This document shows, piece after piece, positions 33,901-45,300 of a stretch of DNA of 64,000 nt; the stretch's first letter is position 1, and each line of letters starts with the position of its first letter. This DNA comes from Chondrosia reniformis (Eukaryota; Porifera; Demospongiae; Chondrillida; Chondrillidae), in assembly GCA_947172415.1 (NCBI GenBank), contig OX359200.1:2172501-2236500 (forward strand), in the 5' to 3' direction. A program made the translations under genes and the position numbers. Below the pieces are notes generated by a model. It had not been told where the DNA came from. It was given only the letters and a program-made list of their open reading frames with translations, and ran no database searches.

Positions 33901-36900
33901 TGAAGTAGGAATGGTGCCCCCAAACACAGAAGTGTATGGTTTATTTACTTGTATATATTCCCCCCTTCTTAATATTACTTGTTTTAAATTGATTTGAAAG
34001 TTTTCTTGGCGAAAATCTCGATATAACGTCTTAGACAAGAGAAATATGCAAAAACCCATGATCTCTTATCTAAAAATGGCGGCCGAGAAGACCACAATTT
34101 TTGCTTTTAATAATTAACCTGTTTCCTGTAGAGTGCATTCGGACTTAGGGCTGTCTATTCCCTAGTTTGGAAACATTTATAACGATTTAAAACTTGTACG
34201 TGCCCGCATAAGTTCGCATATTAGCACTAGTCCATTTGACAAAAGAAGAAAAAATGAATTTCGGGAATGGGCCTATTCCTGGTTAACCGCTTTTTGAACA
34301 CCGTAGAGCGTCGAAAGACGTTTTGGCATTTAGAAAAGAGTGCATGAATGGCTGCAAATAACCGAATATAACTGAAAATCGCTTTGTTGACGATCTATGA
34401 GGTGTTAATTGGTTATACATTAGATAGGGTGGCCATCTTTTTTTCGGCCAATCCTACTTAGAGAGTACTACCGTACTCTCTGATACTAGTTATACCACAC
34501 TTGAGTGTGGTATAATTAATATATATCAGGTATGACTTGAATTGAATCAATTTAAGGTGATGATAAGTTAATATGAGTACTGGTGATATAACATTTATCA
34601 CTAGTTCAAGTGTGAAATATGAAGTTTATTACACCCCAGATATCACCTGGTTGCCCTGGTAATGTGATATACACTTATATACATACTAGACGAAATGCAG
34701 AGCATTGTGGGGGTGAGCTTGACAGTAGGCCCTTTTGCACAACATGTCTTATCTCTGTCCTGTCATTTTTGAGGAACATTGGGCCCAGCCTATTGTTCTT
34801 TAGATGTGTAGTCAGACATTTCCACATAGTGTAATGTAGTGAAGGTAGCTATAGCTATAGTCATGACTGGGCAAATGTAGGCATATAGCAGCTACGTAGT
34901 TTCAGGAGGTTTATGCACAGACAGCAAGCATTAGGGAAGTCAGAAAAGAATGTGTAGCTAATGATCTGAATTTGGGTGTTAACGAGAGTAAATTAACCAT
35001 ACACTTCTGTGTTAGGGCGGACCATTCCTACTTCAGCTTGGTGCACCCAAAACACAGAAGTGTATGGTTAATTTACTTAAATTTCAGTTTATATGCAGCT
35101 TCTGTATGATTAGCCTCATCATATAATTACTGTCTAGTTTCGATACCTTTTGTAGATGTACTAGTGAACACTGCCATCCCTATGTATAAACTTCTAACAT
35201 CACTTTTGTAAATGTTTTTATTTACTTGTATATATACAAACAGAGAAATTCGCTGTTGACCACATAAGTGTGGGGCTCACTAAGGCTCGCCCTAATCATT
35301 GCGATTAACTTAATTATATATATGGTTATATGTGTGTAATGTATACATATATTTTTGTAACTGGAATAATATTATGACTCCTATATTCTTTGGTAGTGTG
35401 TAGAGTTACATTTCATGACCTCAATAGCGATCTTTCATGTCCAGGATGAAGCAGCTGTTCACACGAGCTTGAGTTTTCAATTAAGAGAGGAAATTAGCAA
35501 AATACAAATATTGAATGAATCAGATCATTTCTTATCAATAATGCATATCACCCATCTGCTAAGAACTGATAGCTACAGTTTCAGAATCTGTTTAGAAAAC
35601 ATTAATGGCGAGAATTTTCAGCATTATCTTCAAGATGTACAAAATGCTAAAGTAAAAGCAACTTAGGAATTTACTACATATTAAACCACACATTTCATCA
35701 AAGCCAACTGTTTTACATATACCTGTACATGCATGTCTAAAATTTATGGCCTGTACATTTTACAGAGACTGACAATAGAAAAATTTTATTGTCTTGCGAT
35801 GCAAATAGTTGATGGATTGGTAAGATACTAAATTCATAATTTATTTTCATCTTATAGATCTAATGAAATTGCATTATGTGCATGTTTTAGAACTTCCTTA
35901 GAGACAAGGATATTGTTCATGGACACTTGTTAGCTAGAAACATATTGATTGTCAATCAGAGAGACTTGAAGATAACTTATTTTGGTATCCATTGGAGTAT
36001 AACTGAATTTTCAAGAAGTCTATCAAAGCCTGTTCGGTGGATGTCGCCAGAAACCCTTATATATGGAACCTCTACATCAGAATCTGATATGTAATTCTTT
36101 TCCTAATAGCCACTGTGTAATGCAATCTTTCATTTATGTACATCAATATGCATTTAAATGTATACTCTGATGTATACCATGTATATACTTTATATTGATA
36201 AACCTTTAAGATATATGTATCAACTGTAGATGGTCATTTGGCATTGTTCTTTGGGAAATATGCAGCCTTGGCCAGCAACCATATGCATACTTGGGTGATG
36301 GGATTGAGGTACGACTATTGGAGAAGCTGATGTTTGGCGAACGCCTAATGAAACCAGAAAAGTCAGATGATTTCCTGTAAGTATAAGTATACCTTAATAT
36401 TATATATATATATGTATTAGTTATACCACGGCGCTGAGGTGTATATAAACCCATATACACCGAAGCACCGTGGTATAAGTGATATATACTCCTTCGCTTC
36501 TTATCGTTATTTTGGCGGGACTTTCAGTATGGCTCATCTGGCGTCTGGTTAGTTTGGCTTAAACGCTGACGACTTGATAGAATGCTCTTGCCCTGACTAC
36601 TCCAACTGTCCTAAATGTAAGGAGAATTGTCCACCCTCTAAGTAGAAACGTCTTAGTTTACCATATTTGGGCAGGGGTATAACATGATTTAAGAATCCGA
36701 TGGCAGTATATAGCTTCTTAAATCCTGTTATACCCCGGTTACGAAATATATACACAGGCGGTTGCCCCGGCAACGGGGTATATATATATATATACGTATA
36801 TATGTATTTATACAAATCACAAAAGCAGTGTTCTAAGGGTAAATGTGACATATAACAAACTGGCTTTTTAAACATTAATATTAAGTTTTTTACAAACAGA

Positions 36901-37387
36901 CATCTTTGAAATACCTATTCAATTTCAAAACCAAAATTGAGAATGTGACATTTTTCATTACAATTGTTAAATCCTTTGTACTTCGACTGACAAATGTAGC
37001 TATTTACATTATAGAATTTCTCCCAATTAACATTAAAATTTTCTCACCACTCGTATCATATTGTTATTAATAACAACTAAGGGAAAATGTAGGGATAGGT
37101 TGTCATATTAAAAAACAGGTTTCAACTCACTTTAAAACATCTTTTAGAACAGGTTTTCCATCCTGAAATGGTAAGACAAACAGGTACTGAAATGTGTATA
37201 ATTTTCTATTTGTACGTATATACTGTATGTAGTCCTCATCTTTGGGCTATTTTAATATTCACATATACGTAGTTACTCTGTTATGAAGGAATGTTGGCAA
37301 GAAGCCCCAGCTGAAAGACCTTCCACTGGTCAACTTTTTGACAAACTGTCTGCTATCATGCAGGCACAGCATTTAGAACACCGATAG
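27952..37387 (+). CDS. receptor tyrosine-kinase-like protein with a pseudokinase domain
   Basis: There are about 18 exons. Exon 1 (27952-28008) is a signal peptide (GFSVFILYVVVISLEDQL). Extracellular exons to about 32690 are Cys- and Asn-glycosylation-rich. One (31845-32055) is fibronectin-III-like (YPDPVVNLTILD, ITIVSLNISWSPGNLNGKLK). The exon at 32948-33180 holds one membrane helix (VSLIAGISVSAFLLFVTLIV). The kinase region starts at 33496 with the G-loop DYGAFGTVRKG, then TSIAIFHVQ where VAIK has lost lysine, the helix C segment REEISKIQIL, HGHLLARN where HRDLAARN has lost R and D, KITYFG where DFG has lost D, then intact structural motifs PVRWMSPETL, IWSFGIVLWEICSLGQQPYA and CWQEAPAERPS, and a stop at 37385-37387. 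The fold is kept and all three catalytic positions are lost. It should act at the plasma membrane as a ligand-binding or scaffold receptor without phosphotransfer. Confidence 0.85.
30140..30385. mobile_element. large fold-back element in a receptor intron
   Basis: Two arms of about 110 bp are near-perfect reverse complements around 30262: the left contains GATAAGGATAACCATACTGA, the right TCAGTATGATTATCCTTGTC, with ACCATACACATCACTTCC facing GGAAGTGTATGGT. It belongs to the AAGTAGGGAT MITE family. Transcribed with the receptor pre-mRNA, it would form a long hairpin. Confidence 0.65.
32818..32868 (+). repeat. GA/GGGA microsatellite
   Basis: A purine run of GAGAGAGAGGGGGGAGGGGG followed by GAGAGAGG units, in the receptor intron just before the membrane-helix exon. 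Confidence 0.8.
33717..35232. repeat. cluster of MITE and dispersed repeat copies in a kinase-domain intron
   Basis: The intron between the G-loop exon (ends about 33678) and the next kinase exon (35402) is almost wholly repeats. 33717-33960 and 34985-35232 are AAGTAAATAAAAACATTTA-ended fold-back copies (each with ACACAGAAGTGTATGGTTA arms). 33985-34480 is a copy of the dispersed repeat ending in AGAGAGTACTACC. At 34640-34690 a fragment (GTTGCCCTGGTAATGTGATA) belongs to the cysteine-ORF repeat family. No exon seen. Confidence 0.6.
36415..36805 (+). repeat. cysteine-ORF repeat family, copy 1
   Basis: About 390 bp in the receptor intron, similar to the inverted copy at 52515-52945 and partly to 39620-39770. 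The left edge is a palindrome (TTATACCACGGCGCTGAGGT facing CCGTGGTATAA); the right edge contains GGCGGTTGCCCCGGCAACGG. Inside, 36529-36645 is a 38-codon frame starting MAHLA with one in-frame TAG (codon 8), containing CPDYSNCPKCKENCPPSK before its stop. Confidence 0.6.
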
Positions 37388-38824
37388 ATGTAAGCATTGT
37401 ACACATGCACTGATATACTGTATGTCACTGTCCATGTGCATGAAAATGTACACTTTTGGTGCTTTGGTAGAAATTACATTTTTGGCATCAATGATTACTT
37501 ACTTGTGACTTACGTGTGAGTGCCAGTAGAAATCGCAGAAAATTATCTCAGATATTTTTTGAAAAAATGTTGGGATAAAGTAAATATTTATACAGTACAA
37601 AATATTTAATCAACCTATCTCCTTCATAAAGAAGAAGTTCTGTAAGGCCCATATAGACGGTTGCTAGGAAAAAGTCTATTTCTGTTGGGGTACCATTTTC
37701 TATATACTGGTGACACTCACATGTAGATGATAAAGATTTACCTTCCATTGCTAACTGTATTTTTGTAGTGTATAAATATGAAAATGATTAACCTAGGCTA
37801 GCTACACCCATCCTTATATAATCTATTTCCTATTAGTACACTTCTGAAGTTGCCAAGCATGAATTTCTCTGGACAAGTGATTTCAATTATCATCAGGCTG
37901 ATGAACATACCTCAACAAGAATTGAATTAATTATGGACGTTTTATGTCAAAAACTTTTTCATTGTTTGATCAGAATTGACGCAATGAAACCCCTTTATTA
38001 TGATATATTGCATTTGGAGTCACGTCTCTGGTTCAACAAATAGAAGTCTATCTGCATTTTAAAATGTGGCAATTCTTAAACAGCTCTCAAGTTATATGAT
38101 GGTATATGGTATACCATAACAACCTCTTGGTAACTTACCGCTTTCAAAAAGCCCAATACGCTGATGTACATTGCCAATTTCTCCAATTCTCCAAAACCAT
38201 TTTAATCTTTACATTATATTTAGAGCATACACTCTACCACACGTTTAACGATGTTGTATATGTAGAGCCAGCCATCTTCAACAACCTATGCCAGAACATA
38301 GCCATTTTGATTGTAATTAATTCTCCACCTAAGTTATACTTTCAGTTTCTGGAGCTGTAATGAGGTGATGAAAACAAATATACTCCTAGGAAGCCACCTA
38401 TAGTTCTATTCTGTACCACAAGTAGCTATAGTCAATAAACCCCAGATTTCTGAGCTATTAACTAATTTTTTGCAACTAGCATATTGTACAGATTGGTAAA
38501 TAGTAGGAATTGCATGTGGTCAATATCCTCCTACAGTTACACAACAAGTTAAAGACATTTAGGGCTCTCTTACTCGTTCCTGTATCATTTTATATAATAA
38601 TCTCGATCTAATACTCAGAAATGGGCAATCATCTATATTTTTATAGAAATAACACATAATTGTAATCAAAAAGTACAGTAAACTAAGGTCAGCAGATGCA
38701 TAGTTCAGGCCTTTTCAAACTGCATAATGTAAAATAAGGGATTGTATTAAAATTAGAAGATACATGGATGTAATTTCATTTTAAATGTTTTATTTTTACT
38801 GCATATTTGTGTCATTATGATATA
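37388..38824. other. stretch without a clear gene
   Basis: This lies between the receptor stop and the PLC-gamma C-terminus. One minus-strand segment at 37748-37600 looks protein-like (EGKSLSSTCECHQYIENGTP, LATVYMGLTELLLYEGDRLI) and could be a downstream PLC-gamma exon or a remnant. No similarity recognised. Otherwise it is AT-rich spacer. Confidence 0.3.
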
Positions 38825-39084
38825 CAGTAGAACCACACTTATCTGATTTGAACAGGGCCAGACCATTGCCAGTTAAGTGATACTGCCAGGTATGTGAATC
38901 CTTGTAGTTGTGCAAAATAATAACGTTCTTAATACTGTGCAAGAACTCGTCCTCATAACTATATGCTTTCTATTCCTCGAATTACTCTTCTCACGGCTAA
39001 AAGTTGCCATTTTGTTATCGTCATGGAGGCCGAATAATCTGAGCAGCAGCTTAATTGGTGGTGCAGTTAGGCGAGGTTCTACTG
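38825..39084. mobile_element. Tigger/pogo-like MITE with TA target duplication
   Basis: The 260-bp element starts CAGTAGAACCACACTTATCT and ends AGGCGAGGTTCTACTG, so the termini are inverted CAGTAGAACC. It is flanked by TA on both sides (38823-38824 and 39085-39086). CAGTAGAACCTC-type ends and a TA target are the signature of the Tigger/pogo group. It has no transposase. Its termini differ from the full element at 11-14.7 kb. Confidence 0.7.
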
Positions 39085-39353
39085 TATATACATTGCATCA
39101 ACGATGTAAAGAGATGATATTAGTCAGTAACTTCAATCAATGGGTATAGTATGTATACAATATCAGTAAGACTCTTAGTAGGAATATGTACAGTACAAAG
39201 GCAAAAATGATTTCCTGTTCAATGCATGCTATCATGATATAATTTAGAAGGGTCTATTGATGAATGGTAGATTTTGAGGGAAAATTAATTGTGAAAGTTC
39301 TGTATATTATGTATAAAGAATATTTACTGTATATAAATGTATGTATACATACT

Positions 39354-42300
39354 TGGATGTGAACCAATAGCTTAGCCAGTTCCACAGCTTCATTGAACGA
39401 GTCCTTCAACTGAAGGCAACGGAATCCCTCTCGCAAGGCCATTAGCGGGTAGGTGGCGTGGCTCATTAATTCGGATGGAACGTTTTCTGGAGCATTAATT
39501 ACCTCAAATCTCAGGAATGCCAGTGTTGGTTTGCTGATGGCAAAAGTGAATGTCTGGTTCCAGATTGGATATAACGAATTTTCAACTATATATAGAGGGG
39601 ATATGTAGGTAATATTGTATATAATATATATATACTCCATTGCCGGGGCAACCGCCTGTATTTAAATTTCGTAACCGTGATATAACAGGATTTAAGAAGC
39701 TATATACTGCATTGGCTTCTTACAACCTGTTATATCCCTGCCCTGGTAATGTGATATATTATATGTATATATAGATGCTTGTCATTGTAAAACTCACAGC
39801 CTCTGCAGTGTTGCGTAAGTTTAATGTTATTGTCTGCATGAACTCCTTTCACTTCAATTTGCACTATGGGATTTACTGATCCTAGCTGTCCGTATCTTAG
39901 GTGACGACCAGCAATCACCTGCAATAGCAAAATAAGAGTATAAGAAAGGACTAGAGTAGCCATAATATATAAAATTGCTAAAGGTTTTAATCTTTCTACA
40001 TCTACATGTACATGTAGTAGAAAAAATGAATGTAAAATACTAAATCAGGTGAGTTTGATGCAATTGATTTTAATGCATTTGGAAGATTCTCTTACTGTGC
40101 ATTTCAGTGTTGTTGCTTCAGCTGCTAAAGGCTTCTTGTCTTTGGAATCATAATGTAAGAGACAGTCTGGTTTTAGCACATATCCACAACTATACATAGG
40201 AGATAGGCAGAAAATAAACATATATACAATAAAAAGGTATGCATAGTAAAAGGAGATAGGCCTATTTGCATAAGTAGCTACAGCATAGGTAAATTAAGTA
40301 GAGACTACAAAGGATAGCAAATGTTAGTAAGATGTATATGCTTGGGACTTGGCACTGGGCATACCATTAAGAGGGACAAGAAGACAGAATTGTTATTGCA
40401 AAGAATTAAAAGTCAGGAGACAATGGTTAAGCAGTGACTAGCTAAGCGTAAGACATGAGTGCAGAAAGTTGTGGGACAAAAACCGTGAGCAGAGCGACCG
40501 GAATTCTTTTAGCTATTTGAATTGAACTAGTTCTGTGCCCAAAGAAGGGGGGCTCCTTCATTGTTGTTCCCCTTTAATCTAGCCGTATCGTTTCCGACAG
40601 CCTTGCTAATTAGTCTAATGATGGCCAGAAAAGGAATTGAAGAAGGTTGTCACATTCTCTGGAGATGTTTTGCATCAGGTAACCAGGCAGCGCTGAATAA
40701 AAATTGAAGTTATAAAGTCAAGCATACCTGTCATTAAGCATAAATCTTGCATGGTTTAACTGCATGGCTTTATCGTGTGTTTGAAAATTCAAGGCAACCA
40801 TCTGGCAGCCTGCATTCCACATTGGAATTGGATTATAGTTGGAAGAGTTAATGCGAGCTCCTTTGGGATAGATACGGCTCAGTTGTCGGTTGTTGTACCT
40901 GTAAATATGGGATAATGTAGTACAAGTGTAGTACAAGTGTAAATTCTATGTTAGCTGTGTATACAGTTCACTACATGCAACTTGCCTCAAAAAAACTGGA
41001 TCATTGAGCAAACCTTCAACTTTGCTTTCAACAAAGGAGGTCATGTGATAGTACTTGGATCCTAAACATGTATATACACAAATAGGAGTTGTACATGTAT
41101 GTGGTGGGCTTACACAAAAGCACTTACCTCCTTGGTATTTCACAGCCACACAATAGGCTATTATATCTGACATAGTCGACGAAATTACATCTGGCTCCCT
41201 CTTCTCCAATCCTTTTTTTTTGGCTGCAATTTTTACAGCTTCTAACCATTCCATTATCTCTTCTCTTGAATTTGAACCCATTTCCAGCGGTGGAGAGTGT
41301 TCATCAGGTGGGTAAATAGCCATTGTCACAACAGAACTAGTAGACTGGAGCAGCCCAACTGTGCAACCATCAAGATCAAGGTGGCCTCCCTCTAACTCTC
41401 CTAAGTATTCACCCTGTAAATTATAACCAAATAATTCAAGTAGATAAACTATCATATTAGATATAATCTTCATTTTTTGAAAACCAGGAATACAAATCCA
41501 TATGCATCAAACTTAAACAGGATTCACTGCAGATTATAGCAAGTTACCTTATTAGGATGTGTCAGGTAATAGCTATAACCACTGATTAATCTCACAGGTA
41601 ACTTCTTAGAATCCAGTATTTCAGCCAAATTTTTAGTAGCAATAGTGGTAAGCGTGGTGTTTTCATAAATTGGAGTAGCTTGAAAAGTATCAACAAACTC
41701 AGCAAGGGACTTGAAAGATCTCCCAGCAATGTGATATTGTCCGTCATAGGCATCCACAGCAATTCTTGCATGCCTAATTTTCATTTTAGCTCTTAATAAA
41801 GAAATTAAAGATAAGGTATATAATATTGTGTTTTAAATGTCATGGATATATATATATATATATATATGTATGTATTTGGGTTAGAATAACCCGGCCCTTA
41901 CACAAAGGATATTGTAAAGCAATTTTCATATTGAGAAGACGGACGGACAAGAAAAGCTCCTTCTATTTGTATTTTTTTCAACAGGTTCTCTGCAATTTTA
42001 CGAGTGGCTTGGGCATTAAACCATCTACATGTAAAGTATTAAAGCTGGTGGCTTCTTCATTGATTCATTCATCTCTAAATATAATCTGTCTTAACTCACG
42101 GCTCTTCAGTGTGATTCTGATCTACAAGAACATACAATGGTATAGTGTGAATGGTAGAGGTTTCAGTCAGGTCTTACTCATGATGAGATTAACAAACCTG
42201 GTCTCTGAACTGTATCAGCTTGTTCTATTGGTAAAAAAGTGCTTTCCATCAATTTCTTGGAGAATAAAATCTTTCGATCAGCCAGTACAAAATAATGTGT

Positions 42301-45300
42301 ATTCCAGCACTTTAAATATATATGAAACATTCCGGGGCAAAGAATATAGTACAAGATACGCATATATACATGTATACACTACAACTATAGTGATCATTAT
42401 ATGTGATGTCTACTACTTATGTATAGATAATTCCAATACAGTATACATACCTTTAGGGTAAAATCGTACATCAACAGGTAGCCATGTTTCTCAGAATGTA
42501 TCAAATCAAATTCTTCTCCTTCTGCACAATGCAGATACATTATACGTACTTATATGCGAACAATGATAATTGAATATGCTGTGTATTTAACTAAGTATTT
42601 TTAAACTAACCATCTTCTGGTATATTTTCCCCCTCTCCCTTTTTCTTATGTTTGATTATAATCTTGTTCTTCAGTTGGTTGGGGCTAGGCAGTTCGTTTT
42701 CTTTAGGGCTCAGCCTCCGAGTTACCAAGTTATCTAACATTTTGTACATACGTGCATAGCATTGAAACTGAAGTTAAGGCTGAAAAACAGTTACTTTAAC
42801 ACATGTACAGTAAAATATTTCAATACAACATCTGTCCAGCAATAAACTAATTATCATTTTTAATTTTTCATTAGGTTACTTTCTATAAATCATATATATC
42901 TGAAGGGTCAATATATATAAGCGCATATGTTATACTGTACTATAAAACATATATATACAGTATCTATACACAGCCTATAATTACACTGTTCATAGACATA
43001 CTAAACTACATAAGCAATTGCTCAAGTTAAATAGATCAAGAACAAAGGTAGGTGTCACAAAATACCTCCAAAAACCTCTTGAAAACAACGAGCTTGAAAA
43101 CTTTGCTGCTCTTTACTGCAGTGCTGCTCAATAGAGAGAATCACTGGAAAACTATAACAAAACAGAAGAAGTTCAGGCATAACAGAATAATAATATCAGC
43201 AAAGAAAACCTCCTTCACAAGCTAATTATTAATGGCTGTCAATTATATACGTAGAAACCAAATATTCTGTTGCCCAACTGTTTGTACCAGTATGAACGTA
43301 ACCAACTCACTCAGAGACATCAAATGCATGTTCTGCAATGGCCTCTACAACTTCAGTAAACCCAATTTTTGTTGTCAATGTGAAACCATGATATATGACA
43401 GGTTCTCCTTCAGGGCCATCCCAGCAATCCACTAAAATTAGTTTGTATAATAATAACTATAAATACTGCATGTATATATAAAAATTGATAAAATATATAT
43501 GCAGAAAAAACAAGTAGTTCAAGTTTAAAAAACTCGTGGGGCACCTTGCGCCCCCAGCAAACTCAAACCCACTTGGCTTATAGCTCTTAGATGTCCGGTT
43601 AACTGCATCCGGTCGTAATTTTTCAAGGCTATATCTCGTAGAAAACGTTCAGGCTTTACATTACATACTATTAGTAAAGGTGGTTTCAAAATCCTTTTCG
43701 TTTGCTTAATATACGACCCTAAGGAAGAGAAAGCTAGTTTTAAGCTAGAAAACAAAGCCAGCCGAACGTCGCCATTTTGGTGACAGATATATACAGTGCA
43801 AGTTACAATATACTAATATAAATAAATAAATAATTAAATAATTATATATATATATATATATAGAAACGTTTTGAGTGATCGAGAGATAGCAGAAAAGCTC
43901 CACTGCTCTGTCACCTCATCCAATCGTCTGGAGGCTGCAACAATTCTTCAAATGACCTCTGCTCATAAAAAGACAACCAACAAGTAACAAAGATGGAACG
44001 CAATGAGAGGCCGTCTCTTGTGATGAAATATTGGAATTCCCTTCCTGTCTGGCAAATTATTAGAGTGATGTGACGAATATTAGAAAACCGGAAATTCGTC
44101 ACCAATTAGAATGCGTTTGCATAGGTTTCTAGCGGTTGACGATAATTTAGAGTGACGAATGTTTAAAGAGAATATGGTACATCACCAGATTGCACAATCA
44201 TAACCTTGAACCTTCATTATATTTCAATTATTTTGCGATTTTAATTAAACAATGAGTATAAATTAAAAAGAGTAAATATATATACACAGTGGTCCCTGCT
44301 AATCGCATACCCTCGGGACTGATCTAATATATTCAAATAAGCAATACATATATTTGATTATTTGTATTGCGATATTTTTGTTTGAATACGTTTTCCTATA
44401 CTTGTATGCGCCCTTTCACTTTCAATCTAACAGCGAAGGTATGTAATTTACACCGCCACATTTACGACTTGTTCTGCTTGATTGTTCACATGACATTTTG
44501 TTCCATACTTACATATATACTTACATTCAACACATCTGCACCCCATTCTCAGTGCCCTGATGTAGCATTCAACAGAAGAAAGACTGTTAAATTGGTTGCC
44601 CGTCACATACCTGAAATAATTCAATTTTAATAAATATATTAGTAGTACACTATCATAAGGATAACAAAAACAAATGGTAACACTATTCTTTAACTCTTTA
44701 AAAATAATATTTAAAATTCACTACAACCAAATTCTCTCACGTGTTATGAGAAGAGTTTATCCAATAGTGGCACAATGGCTGATCCATGTCTTGATAGAGT
44801 TTGACAAGTTCAGGGTTCAATGCCTCATTTTCTTCAGAGAAAAGGAATTCCACCAATTGAGAGGCGGTCACTACATCCTTGCCATCAGAAATGCACTTAA
44901 AAAGATCTAACACATACTGACAGTCGCTACCACTTGGGTCCTATGCACAAGAGAGCAAATATTATGTACATACATTGTCCAATAATAGGCACACTTCACA
45001 TCTGCCAAAATTTATAGTGACAATGGAGCATATATACTAAATATGTTTCATAGCACAGGAAACTCATGCAATTCACGAAGGCAAGCTAATTTCCTAAACT
45101 GGTATTTTTAATTTTGCATGTACATACGTACTAAATATTCATCATCAATTGGACAAAGACAGCGAGTGCATGCAAGCATGTGATCCATATATCTATATTG
45201 ATGATGAAGACCGACGGGTCAAAACGTACAAATCCATGAATCATGCTGCAGATTGCTCAAAATAAGAAACCAACTGTATGTATGTATATATTAAAACTAT

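Noticed and set aside
37548..37748. 37.6 kb minus-strand segment as the PLC-gamma C-terminal exon
   Set aside because: Position fits, but I see no similarity to PLC-gamma tails and no clear splice edges. Left unassigned.
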